Shown here in pieces: positions 46,966 through 57,010 of a stretch of DNA of 64,000 bases. The stretch is from Acanthosepion esculentum (taxonomy: Eukaryota; Mollusca; Cephalopoda; Sepiida; Sepiidae). Position numbers and translations under genes: made by a program. The number at the start of each line of letters is the position of its first letter. Position 1 is the stretch's first letter. The DNA lies in assembly GCA_964036315.1 (NCBI GenBank), contig OZ038500.1:53182782-53246781 (forward strand), written 5' to 3'. The notes beneath the pieces are model-generated. The model worked only from the letters and a program-made list of their open reading frames with translations, was not told the DNA's origin and did not search any database.

Positions 46966-47384
46966 GTTCACATATTCGTCAAGTAAATTCTTTCAGATCC
47001 CCCCCACACCTGTTAAAAAAAGCTTTTCTTTGATATTCTAAACTAAAAGTAATATTTGTTTCAATTAAGATTAATTAAACTTTAAACCAGCTAATTTTTC
47101 TCAAATATCTCAGGAAAGTATCTCATTTTTTAAAGAATTATTGTGTTGACAGATCTGTCAGTATGAACAAATTTATAAATTTGAATGCCTTTAAAAAAAA
47201 ATCATTAAAAAAAAATAGGTTAGCTTCACTTGATACTAGGGAAGATTTGATTTGTATTTTGATTTGATTCAATTTTATTACATAGGTGGATAGCAATGTG
47301 AGAAAAATAATTTTTTTTTGTTTGATAGTAAGCTCTATTACATAAGAAGTTAGTTTAGGAAAAAGAGAGGAGAAATCTCTCTCG

Positions 47385-47490
47385 TCCACTCAGCATAGTT
47401 GGTGTATAAACTACACTTTGGCTTTGTGGGTGATGAAGAAATGCAATGTGCCTGAGCAGGTGTCTGTAACAGGGATTAACAACCTTAGCA
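47385..47490 (+). mobile_element. Short interspersed repeat shared with 31010-31094
   Basis: See 31010-31094; the shared part is CTCAGCATAGTTGGTGTATA, TTTGGCTTTGTGGGTGATGA, TGTGCCTGAGCAGG. It ends at a (TA)n tract (47521-47559). Confidence 0.6.
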
Positions 47491-47518
47491 GATGGGCAGG
47501 TTTCAAAATAAGTAGACA

Positions 47519-47520
<2 letters not shown>

Positions 47521-47559
<39 letters not shown>
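47521..47559. repeat. (TA)n microsatellite
   Basis: Perfect TA tract. Confidence 0.95.
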
Positions 47560-47564
<5 letters not shown>

Positions 47565-48236
47565 GTTTCTCCCAGTAAACCTGATGATACCTGCACTATT
47601 GTTTAGAGTTGTTCATAGACTTGCACAACACTATATGAACTTTCACCATTGGGCAGCCTTGAACAAGTGACATTAGCGTCTCAAGTTATTGGATACTGTG
47701 TGTCCTGCATAATATTTGAATAGTCTAATGTTAAGATGCTATTTGTGTGTATGTATAAAATTTCTGTAATGTGTTATGGTGAATTAATTCACAGGATCAA
47801 AGATTCTGAGGCTCCAGTTTGCAGCAATGTTCAACATGACAAAATGTGTTAAGAACATAATTGAACTGTTTTTTTTTTGTTTTTTTTCATTTTGTTCGTT
47901 GAACTTTGCCGTTTGTTCAAGGATATTTATTTTTGCATCCTCTTTTTCAGTCACACTGAATTACTCTAACAAAAAATTTTCTTAATTTTATTTTTTGCAT
48001 TTTTGCCTTCTTTTTTTTATTTAAGTTTTCATCTCAGTCAAAAAACAAAAATCGTTTGCTATTGTTAGAATTTTTTTTTTCATTCTTTTTTATCCAAAGA
48101 ATTTTTTAAAGTTCAAGAAAAATGTCGTCAGTGGCAATGGGTATACAGTTGTTTTGCAGATGAATTTTAAAATAGTTAGTTTCAAAGGCTTGAATTGTTT
48201 GTTTGCTGAAACGTTTTCTGCAGTGCTTATTGCTTA

Positions 48237-48560
48237 AATATCCCCCCATATTATTCCTTTTCCCTCTGATCTTTCTCCCCCCGATCTCCTCCCCCATCTT
48301 TATTTTTTTTTCTCCCGATGTTTCTTTTTTTTTTCTCCCGATGTTTCTTCTTCTTTTTTTCTCCCGATGTTTCTTCTCACCCCCATGTTTCTCCCCCCCC
48401 GATGTTTCTTCCCCCCGATGCCCCCCTGATGCCCCCCCGATGTTTCTTTTTTTTTCGATGTTTCTCTCCCCCCCCCCGATGTTTCTTCCCCCCATGTTTT
48501 CCCCCCCCCGGTGTTTCCCTCCCCCATGTTTCTCTCAAATCAATCTTGCTTTTTCTTTTT
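48237..48560 (+). repeat. Polypyrimidine minisatellite with GATGTTTC core
   Basis: Units of C-run, GATGTTTCT (variants CATGTTTC, GATG) and T-run, roughly a dozen times. Spacers vary from TCTCC to long C or T runs; the CpG in CCCGATG is often retained. Apparent frames on both strands are artefacts. Confidence 0.9.
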
Positions 48561-49094
48561 TACCCCCCGATCTTTCTCTTCTCATTCCGAGTTGCTATCA
48601 ATTATATAGCTGATGTGTTCAGATGGTGTGGAGCTTGGTGGCATACTCAATTATTTTCATTAGACCAACCACAGTTGGGATCATAGCTTCATTGTAAACT
48701 CCATAATCCTTTTATTAGATGCATATAGTACATGCTTTGCCAGGGCTACATACGTGTATTTTTAATTCAGATTGAAGTGCCCTGACTGCTCTGCTCTTTA
48801 ACCCATAGCATAGGGGAAGAGTAGAGATGTATTCATATCTTCCCCAATGGTAGTAACCTGAAAATAAATGTAATGAAACTTGGCTCACTGATTTCTCATT
48901 TCAAGCTGATATTTATTAAACCACCAGCATATTTCCATAGGCATTCAAAAGACTTTAATAAAGCAGATATAATTAACACTAGTTTAAATGAAAAAAGAAA
49001 GAAAAAAAAAACATAAAGGGTATCTACTCAAACATTTGTATTCACTAAAAATAACTTTTAGAGTAATAAGAAATAATGTGCCAAATTAGAATGA

Positions 49095-49095
<1 letters not shown>

Positions 49096-49192
<97 letters not shown>

Positions 49193-49313
49193 GTATATAT
49201 ATATATGTATATATATATATGTATATATATATATGTATATATATATATGTATATATATATATGTATATATATATATGTATATATATATATGTATATATAT
49301 ATATGTATATATG

Positions 49314-49348
<35 letters not shown>

Positions 49349-49853
49349 GCATATATATATATATGTATATATATATGCATATATATATATATGTATATAT
49401 ATATGCATATATATATATATATATGCATATATATATATATATATGTATATATATATGCATATATATATATATGTATATATATATGCATATATATATATGC
49501 ATATATATATATATGTATATATATATGCATATATATATGTATATATATATGCATATATATATATATATGCATATATATATGCATATATATATATATATAT
49601 GCATATATATATATGTATATGCATATATATATATGTATATATATATGCATATATATATATATATATGTATATATATATGCATATATATATATATGCATAT
49701 ATATATATATATATATGCATATATATATATATATATGCATATATATATATATATATATATATGCATATATATATATATATGCATATATATATATATATAT
49801 ATATGCATATATATATATATATATATATGCATATATATATATATATATATACA
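49096..49853. repeat. Compound (TA)n array with GTAT and GCAT interruptions
   Basis: An initial CA/TA part, then a regular ATATATATATGT-like 14-bp unit, followed by alternating GTATATATATGCAT segments. The interruptions are ordered, not random. Non-coding. Confidence 0.95.
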
Positions 49854-50339
49854 TACTTTTCAAAAGTGCCTTCAGTCAGATTTCAGGTTCAGACATTTTG
49901 GTAAGAATCGATGTAAATTGGGGAAATTGTTCACTAAATAATGACTTCTCAGACTTTGTTGGATTTTGCAGAATTTTAATAAACATGTTAATCTTGTCAC
50001 TGCAAATTCCTTGGGTTTGAGAAGTGGAATAAGAAAAAATTTAATTGTACTAAATTTACTAAATCTTACTAGGTTTATTTTGGATTCAAATCCTACTAAT
50101 ATCTTACTCATAAGCATTTTACAGGTTCTGGTTAATATTAAGTTGACCAGATTTGACCTGATGGAAGAAGGTTCAACTAATCTTCCATACTTGGTAATTT
50201 TACTCCTTCACTTTGAATTCTTAACTCTCTCAATCCCACAAAGCACTAAACAACATTTCATTCGTTATTAGGGCTCAATCAGGGCCACATCCCTTTGACA
50301 TAATATTCATGCAGAAACATTGTGTGGAGTATGTAGTAC

Positions 50340-50650
50340 ATGAAAACTGATTTCTTGACACTAATTTTTAGTGATGAATGGAGAACTATATTGGATGGAC
50401 CTGATGACTAAACTTAAGGTTAGGTTCTTCATGGAAATAACCAACCAACATGACTTAAGACAACAGGTGGAGTAATGTTTTGGCTAATATTGTATGCAGT
50501 AAAATTATGTGCCTTCATAGTTGATAATGGTGTCAAGATAAATGCAGAGAATTATTGTAAGTTCTTGGATAAGATGACTTTTGAGTGATTCAAGTCACCT
50601 TTTGAATTAAGCCAAAAATTATTACATGCAAGGCAATGCTCCTTCACATT
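50340..50650 (+). mobile_element. Tc1-like transposase relic
   Basis: The + strand reads IFSDEWRTILDGPDD around the first-Asp region, then GGVMFW, IVDNGVKINAENYCKFLDKM and, in another frame at 50626-50649, MQGNAPSH, where the conserved second catalytic Asp of QDNAPSH is Gly. Stops and frameshifts are frequent, and the copy is cut off by the LINE fragment that follows. Confidence 0.82.
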
Positions 50651-50651
50651 A

Positions 50652-51075
50652 AGATCAAAGTTGGCTGGAAAGTGCGGGAGCATAAACTGTTAGTATAGAA
50701 TTCATGGCTACATTTAGCCAATTCAACTCTAAAATAAGACCTTGTTGCCTATCTATACTGTGTTTACATTCATAAAGTCTACATACCATCATGGAGAGAA
50801 GCTGTTAAAACAGTGGGAAAGTGACTGGATCCAAGATCAAACCAGGATCAATAATATTTCAGATTCTTCTTTGGATTTTATAAAGGATCTTTATATAGCA
50901 AAAGCACCAGATCATATGTGGCAGCTATATTCAAAGCAATATGCGAAAGTTAGACTTATAAATATGCAAGATAGATTCTGGGGAGAATTGTCTTACATAA
51001 CATGGTGAACCAACTTTCTTAGCAGCAGACCTAGTAATCGTTTCAATATAATCATTCCACTTCATGTCAGCAACC
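50652..51075 (-). mobile_element. Jockey/CR1-like LINE 3'-end fragment
   Basis: Matches 17800-18330 (AGATAGATTCTGGGGAGAAT, CTTAGCAGCAGACCTAGTAA, AATATAATCATTCCACTTCA). It ends about 175 bp before the next exon. Confidence 0.8.
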
Positions 51076-51251
51076 AATTTTTTTGGTGTAAATATTGATT
51101 TATGTTAGAAAATCTGACAATGTCAAAATGGAAGCTAATTTTTAAGCTAGTTCTCAAAATTTGAACCATCATCGGTTATACACCCAAATTTTGAGTGACT
51201 TCTTGGCTTTCTGATTCTGTCTAACCATGTTTTTTTTGTTTTTCTTTTCAG

Positions 51252-51336
51252 GTGCCACAAGAGAAATGGGTTCTTCCCTCACAAGGCTTTGCATGCGGCA
51301 TCGAAGTATAGAAACAAAAATAAAAACATTAGCAAG
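51252..51336 (+). CDS. MTSS1: MTSS1-like protein, I-BAR domain exon 2 of the window
   Basis: An 85-base exon. With the G from 10240 it encodes G-ATREMGSSLTRLCMRHRSIE then TKIKTLA, ending with AG of a serine codon. SLTRxCMRHRSIE is the hallmark segment of MTSS1/ABBA I-BAR domains (helix 2, basic residues on the membrane-facing side). The acceptor is a T-rich tract ending TTTTCAG at 51251 and the donor is GTAATT at 51337. It ends in phase 2, completed by the T at 60015. Codons are undisturbed, with no stop or frameshift, in contrast to the surrounding repeats. Confidence 0.95.
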
Positions 51337-51679
51337 GTAATTTCCCCCTCTCCTCTACTTAGTATGTTTGCACCATTTTTTTTTTCTCTTACTCTTGCAA
51401 CATTGGAATGAATGCCCAGACATCGAGAAAGTTCTTCGGTTCCAGTGACAAGATAATTGGCTTGTGTTTGTTTGCCATTTTAAAAACTTGAACAATTGAA
51501 TTTATTTTTAGTAAGAGAAATTTCTTTTTTAATTTTGTGTAACAGTAAATAAATGTCATGATGCATTTTCTCAAGAAAGAATATCTTCTGATAAATAAAT
51601 GATCTTGATGGAATCAATCCTATATACAGAAAAGAGAAAACTACAACAAATACTGACAACACATACTAATATTATTTAG

Positions 51680-51900
51680 AGAACTTTTGTTCTCATCTTG
51701 GATGATAAAGATGTTATTGTAGACAACGTTTTTACCAAGTACTCTCTGGTCATCATCAGGTGTCATTAGTGGTATGTTTTTGGAGCCTTTTATATTCAGT
51801 GTCAATTTTTGACATTTGGTTATGATGGTGGGTTCGTACTGCTTTTCATAATTTAGTATTTCAATTTTGAGATTAAATTTGGTAGAGCATTTTCTGTTTA
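51680..51900 (-). mobile_element. Fold-back retroposon family E fragment with decayed hammerhead
   Basis: The minus strand reads CTGATGA, TGACCA...TGGT helix, AAAAAC, GTT, GTC: a hammerhead order with the G of GAAA changed to A. The right part (GTGGTATGTTTTTGGAGCCT, TTATATTCAGTGTCA) recurs at 52375-52480. Confidence 0.6.
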
Positions 51901-52114
51901 TAGACTGTTTATTTGTTTGACAGATATAAAGAACTTTTGAAAAAATTTGAATATGTAATCCCTACAAAAAATGTCAAAATAAATGAGATAAAAGAAAATC
52001 TAGTAAAAAATATCTAACTTTCTAAAGCAAATGTTCTTTACACACAAAATATATGACTATATTTTTGTTCATATGTGGCTGCAACTTATTTTTTAATCGA
52101 TGACCCTGAAATAA

Positions 52115-52700
52115 TATTGTATTATTTCGAACTATTGTTATCATCTTGGTTGATATGTCATTATAGACAACGTTTTGAGCAAGTACATGCTGGTCATCTG
52201 GTGTCCAGTGATTGGCTGATATGGGATATCCTTGACTATTGTGATGTTTTCTCCCTGTGATATCAGTTATCATTTGTTCCCACTGAATTGGTGCATCACT
52301 AGCTGATCCAAGGACTGAACTCATGACCACTGGATGACAGTATCAACTCCTATATCCACTACTACAAAGGACATTAGTGGTATATTTTAGGAGCCTTTTA
52401 TATACAGTGTCAGATGGTTTTTGCCATTTGGTTATGATGACAGGTTTCATAATTTAATATTTCATTTCTGAGATGAATAATTTTCTATATTATATTATTT
52501 CAAACTATTATTCTCATCTTGGTGGATGTAGATGTTATTATAGGCATCATAACCAATATCACAGTAATCAATAGATATCCCATGTCAAATCAATCAATGG
52601 ACATCTGAGGATGACCAGAGGGTACTTGGTCAAAACATTGTGTCTTTGACAGCATCTATATCAACCAAAATGAGAACAATAGTTCAAAATAATACAAAAG
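52115..52700. mobile_element. Fold-back, tRNA-headed retroposon (family E)
   Basis: Inverted outer arms (52115-52210: TCGAACTATTGTTATCATCT...GACAACGTTTTGAGCAAG; complement at 52590-52700) enclose a centre with a tRNA-like promoter on the minus strand (GTAGTGGATATAGGAGTTG and GAGTTCAGTCCTTGG near 52370-52300). Both arms hold hammerhead-like blocks with TCAAAAC in place of CGAAAC. An additional inner arm repeat starts near 52490. Confidence 0.68.
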
Positions 52701-53127
52701 TATTAACAATTAGTTGCCTTGGACATAAAATACTGACTACAGTTTGCATCAAAACATTAAATGATTGATTGGTTGATTGATTTTGTTTTTTATGGCTTAT
52801 CAACCTTTTCAAAACATTAATGGTACACTCAGCATTTAAATTTTTATATCTGATGTATCTAAGCTTTTATCACTTTAAAAAAAAATTTAAATACTGGCAT
52901 TAATGGTAATTTTAATTTTTTGAGGACATAAGATATATTGTAAGATCCAGGGTATAAATTTACCATAGAGGATTATCTATTCTGAGATATATAATCTCCA
53001 GGTAAGATGAGAACAAATAGAGTACAATTCCAACATTCATAACATTTAATTTAAAAGAAGGCTCAATACAAAGTAGAGGAATATTATCCTAAATATATAT
53101 ATATTCATTGAGTCTGAAACCTCTACA

Positions 53128-53191
53128 GAATGCAGAAAGCACTGGACGGCCGTTTCGTCCTATATTTGGGACTCATCAGCAGTGCGCATCC
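53128..53191 (-). ncRNA. Hammerhead ribozyme A1
   Basis: Identical over 64 bases to the complement of A2 (53624-53687): CTGATGA, stem II GTCC/GGAC, GAAA, C-GGCC-G, GTC, stem I GCACTG/CAGTGC and outer GGATGC/GCATTC. Encoded on the strand opposite to the host gene. Confidence 0.92.
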
Positions 53192-53623
53192 ACTACCGAG
53201 AAATGAAACCCTGACAGGTTGTCAAGCAAACACCATACCAGCTGTTCCAACGGGACTCGGTGATGAAGCGGTAGCAAATCAGACTCAATATAGTGCCACT
53301 CACTCACATATTCCGTGGTGGAACTCTACTGAGATTCACTTTAACCATAGGACTATGTCCCCTGGAGCCACGACTACTATCACCAAGCCACTCACTCCAG
53401 AGCAATAGAAGCCAGTTCAAGCAATGATATACATTTGAAATTATTAGGAGGATTTGATAATTATATTTTAAGTGATTCATTGAGTCTGAAACCTCTACAG
53501 AATATGTGAGTGAGCGGCGCTATATTGAGTCTGATTTGCTACCTCTTCGTCACCGAGGCCTGTTGGAACAGTTGGTATGGTGTTTGCTTGACAACCTAAC
53601 TGTCAGTTTCAATTCTTGGTAGT

Positions 53624-53687
53624 GGATGCGCACTGCTGATGAGTCCCAAATATAGGACGAAACGGCCGTCCAGTGCTTTCTGCATTC
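53624..53687 (+). ncRNA. Hammerhead ribozyme A2
   Basis: Outer stem I GGATGC (53624-53629), inner stem I GCACTG (53630-53635), CTGATGA (53636-53642), stem II GTCC-CAAATATA-GGAC (53643-53658), GAAA (53659-53662), minimal stem III C-GGCC-G, cleavage triplet GTC (68-70; predicted cut after 53670), CAGTGC (53671-53676), 5-base bulge TTTCT, GCATTC (53682-53687). Every conserved core base is present and all helices pair. CTGATGAGTCCCAAATA...GGACGAAAC is strikingly like the schistosome satellite hammerhead. It lies on the sense strand of the MTSS1-like gene, inside an intron. Confidence 0.95.
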
Positions 53688-53752
53688 TGTAGAGGTTTCA
53701 GACTCGATGAATCACTTAAAATATAATTATCAAATCCTCCTAATAATTTCAA

Positions 53753-53783
<31 letters not shown>

Positions 53784-55279
53784 GGAGAAAGATGTATAAA
53801 TTTTTATATATTGGAACAATTTTATGAAAAATCTATGACAGTGTAGGAAAAAACCTTTGTGTGACATATTTCATCCTTTAGGACTTCATTGGACTAAAGT
53901 GATGTTTGCATTGATGTGAAAAATGCGCATGTACACAAAGAGTGGACACTAAAATTTAAAACTTTTTTTAATGTGTTTGGCTATATAGTCAATTTCATTT
54001 AGTTTCTTTTTTTTAATATTTTTATCACTTTTTTTAAGTAAAAAAACATGTCCATCCTTTTAAATGATAGAATCATAAACCAATGGATTGAAGTAGCTAA
54101 TGTTGGCCTTAGAATATGCTCTAATATCCATTTCATATGGCCTCAAAATTCTCCTGTAATTGGTCAAATTTCAAAATTTTCTTAAAGGGTTTGCAGCATC
54201 CCAAACCAGCTGTATGGGCTTGTTGAGCTTACCAGAATCTATTCATAGCTTATATTTTGTCAGTTGGATCCTCGAATCTGCTGTTGTTGGTTGCGAAGGT
54301 GCCCAGCCCCATATCTTTTCGATTTCAAACTTCAGCAACCCTTAGAAATGTAGGTCTGCCACTGGCTGTATCCTTCCACAGATTGACGATGAAATTACCG
54401 TATGAAAGAAAATACAACCATGTTTGAAGTTCAAGGGAAGTAATCATAAAATAGTTATCTCCCTTGTCTGGTGTTCGATTTTTCAGTTTAATTTGATTAG
54501 ATTCTTCAAACTTAATTTGCTCAAAATCGATCTAATTTTAAATAAATTCCTCTGATATTGATATTCAATTTAATATTTGTGATTCTTTTATTTAAAAAAA
54601 AAAGAAAGGAAAATAAAATACTGCATTCATTTCAGTAACTTGTTGATTATTAAATTTTGAAATTGCAGTTAACAAACTAGTTTTTCAAATTATTACTCTA
54701 ATTCTAATTTATTTCTTGCTAGTTACCTACACTTGCGGCCTTGAACTAAGTGGAGCTTACTAAACATTTATTGATTTAAGGGATAACACAGACTTAATGA
54801 AATTTATTTTGACACACAAATCCAGCCATCTTAATTTTTAAACATGAAATTCTTTTCAGACCATTAGAATGTTTTAAATAATAATTTGAGAATTTGAAAT
54901 GAGTCTTAGATTTTTTTTTTTTTATTCTGCATAAACATGAGATGTATGTTTGGCCATAATTTGATGATTCTTAAACTAACTTTTATAATAAAAGTTCGAA
55001 TACATCATATTTCTCATTGTCTTATGCATAATTATTAAAATGCTTTACAATTTTTAAAAGAATCTTTTAAAAAGTGCATGTTAAAATTAATTAATTTGTG
55101 TTTGTCTATTTTAAACTGGTCTAAGCAACTAAGATGCAAAATTATTATACTGGTTATTAGGGCTGGTACGTCCTACCCCCAAGCCCCACAACCTATACCT
55201 GACTGGGAGTTCCAAGCAGTGCTTTGTGACCCTTGCTATCTTATCAACATTTGCTTTTTTTATTCTAACTACATTTATA

Positions 55280-55442
55280 CAGTGTAACCTGGATATAAGA
55301 GAAACCGGGATATATTTCTATGGTCCCAAATTAGAGCCATACTTACCTAAACAAAATAGACCAAACCCTGATATAAGAGAAACCCGGATATAAGATACTT
55401 TTTCTCCGATCCCGACAACTCTCTTATATCCGGGTTACACTG
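55280..55442. mobile_element. pogo/Tigger-like MITE, 163 bp, TA target duplication
   Basis: Ends CAGTGTAACCTGGATATAAG and complement CAGTGTAACCCGGATATAAG, flanked by TA (55278-55279 and 55443-55444). Shares ends and GTCGGGAcCGGAGAA-like subterminal sequence with 14179-14278. An inner repeat of the end (AACCCGGATATAAGATA) occurs at 55380. Confidence 0.9.
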
Positions 55443-56389
55443 TATATATTACAGTTCAAACTAAGCACAACGGACTATTAAAGGATGAAAAAAATTTCAT
55501 GGATTTTGACATCATTCTGGGTTCTTCTTTTCATCCAAATCCATAAATTGGTTTGGCTCATAGTCTTGAAAAAACTATATAAAATTCACTATTTGTTTTT
55601 ATCCATGATGCTAAATGTGTTAAATTATTCAACTTTTTAATGATAAAAAATCTCAAGTAGATGTTAAAAATTGCCACAAAACATTGTTGATTTATTTAAG
55701 ATGGAATGATCTATTATGACCTGTCTCTAATTTGTATTTAAATATATTGTATTTATTTTCAGTTTTTCTCGTTGTATTGTTCGCCTACATTGAATATGAT
55801 CCATTATTGTACATAATTAGGTTGCAATAAAATTTGTATTTTATATGAATACTACCTTATGAAAATTGAAATGTAGTAGAGTTTGGGTGGGGTATGAAGC
55901 ACTTGCCTTGCTGGTTATATATACGTATATAACATATCATGAAACAATAATATAACGCAATTGGCTTGGGTAGAGCTTATGGAGATCTTGGGCTAGAAAA
56001 TTCCCCTTTCAATCCTGCTTGTAGAGTGCAAAAGAAAAGGTAAACCAATGCAGTATGGCATTGGTACAGCTGAAGAAGTTGCCAAAAAATGACAGTATGC
56101 TTTAGGAGCTTCTTTCTGGATTTGGGTAGGATTTACTTAACCTTCTCATCATCCAAAGCTACCCACAAAGCAGTAGAGATTTGAATTCAGTTTTCCTTTC
56201 CTTTGACCACTTAATGCTAGAGAGCCCCATCTTCCCTATTATTTAACCAATACCTAAAGGAAGATTCATGCTTGTTCCAAAGGCACAAGTGCAAAGTGAA
56301 TATAAACAACAGCCACATCAGAATTTGAATATGACATGCCATTTTCACTTTATACACAACTATCTATTGTTATTCATACATTTCACACA

Positions 56390-56392
<3 letters not shown>

Positions 56393-56426
<34 letters not shown>
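56393..56426. repeat. (TA)n microsatellite
   Basis: Perfect TA tract. Confidence 0.95.
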
Positions 56427-56427
<1 letters not shown>

Positions 56428-56587
56428 CTCTTGAAAATACATTTCAATTGAGCACTGTTGAGTGATAAGCTAATTCTATAAACTAACAGCCACCTGCACT
56501 AATGCAAAGCTCTTCCGTAAAATGGATGGAGCACTTTGGCTGATTGGCATTTGTTTACATTTGTAAAAACAATACGCTAGATTTAGT

Positions 56588-56718
56588 TATGTAACTCTAC
56601 CGAGTGAAGATAGCTCTGGCTGACACAAAATTAGTTGTGTTTCAATCCTTGCTTGAGGCATTCGGAAGTCTAGTCGCACTGAGGAGCTGTGATACAGCGA
56701 AACAGTACTGTCTGTGAA

Positions 56719-56723
<5 letters not shown>
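56588..56723 (+). mobile_element. tRNA-headed hammerhead SINE (family B), copy 2
   Basis: The decayed tRNA head (CCGAGTGAAGATAGC; box B-like GTGTTTCAATCCTTGC) is followed by the hammerhead at 56668-56720 and then a CA/TA tract. Opposite orientation to copies 1 and 3. Confidence 0.75.
56668..56720 (+). ncRNA. Hammerhead ribozyme B2
   Basis: Stem I CGCA (56675-56678), CTGAGGA (56679-56685, a permitted variant of CTGANGA), stem II GCTG-TGATA-CAGC, GAAA (56699-56702), stem III CAGTACTG, triplet GTC (ends 56712), TGTG (56713-56716). The core is intact; stem I has one G-U pair and the outer helix is lost. Sense strand of the host gene. Confidence 0.78.
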
Positions 56724-56764
<41 letters not shown>

Positions 56765-56767
<3 letters not shown>

Positions 56768-56901
56768 GATTTTCTAAGCGTAACTTGGATGTAGCACAAG
56801 GCCAAAAGTATGGGGCACCCAGTGAGGATCGAAATCACTACTCAGTCGTAAATTGTTCTAGCAAGACAAGCATGCCAACCATTACACTACCTCAAGGTGC
56901 C
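56765..56901 (-). mobile_element. tRNA-derived SINE, copy 2 of the 26426 family
   Basis: Minus strand GGTAGTGTAATGGTTGGCAT and GATTTCGATCCTCACTGGG; near-identical body to 26426-26556. It sits between two hammerhead SINEs, separated by TA tracts. Confidence 0.82.
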
Positions 56902-56920
56902 CATATATATATATATATAT

Positions 56921-57010
56921 GTCATCCACAGACAGACTGTTTCACTGTATCACAGCTCCTCAGTGTGGCTCAACGTCTGATTGCTTCAAGCTGGGATTGG
57001 CAGAAAGGGA
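56921..57010 (-). mobile_element. Truncated hammerhead SINE (family B), copy 3, with hammerhead B3
   Basis: On the minus strand the hammerhead (56975-56921) reads GAGCCACA, CTGAGGA, GCTG-TGATA-CAGT, GAAA, CAGTCTG, GTC-containing triplet, TGTGG. The core is complete with one G-U pair closing stem II. The tRNA head is lost beyond about 57000. Confidence 0.78.

Larger units (their letters stand above)
10241..51251 (+). other. 41.0-kb intron of the MTSS1-like gene
   Basis: Bounded by GTAATT at 10241 and a polypyrimidine/TTTTCAG acceptor ending at 51251; the flanking exons join in phase 1. It contains most of the repeats listed here. I found no additional MTSS1-like exon inside and none is needed, because the protein is continuous across the junction (R-G-A-T-R-E-M-G). 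Stretches with nothing I can name include 15245-15830, 19221-20160, 23110-23870, 40400-41930, 42500-43670, 43845-45460 and 45490-46900. Confidence 0.85.
53105..53756. mobile_element. Nested fold-back element with two inverted hammerhead SINE units (family A)
   Basis: Arm 53105-53313 is the inverted copy of 53500-53712, and arm 53432-53503 of 53684-53756. The right unit (+) reads: tRNA-like head with box A around GGAACAGTTGGTATGGTG (53565-53582) and box B CAGTTTCAATTCTTGG (53604-53619), immediately followed by the hammerhead (53624-53687) and the tail CTGTAGAGGTTTCAGACTC. The left unit is the same on the minus strand. The spacer 53314-53431 is unique. Confidence 0.88.

Noticed and set aside
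48106..48686. Gly/Arg/Lys-rich minus frame and Pro/Phe-rich plus frames
   Set aside because: Overlapping readings of the GATGTTTC minisatellite on both strands.
54160..54345. 61-codon frame
   Set aside because: No known relative; single occurrence in intron sequence.
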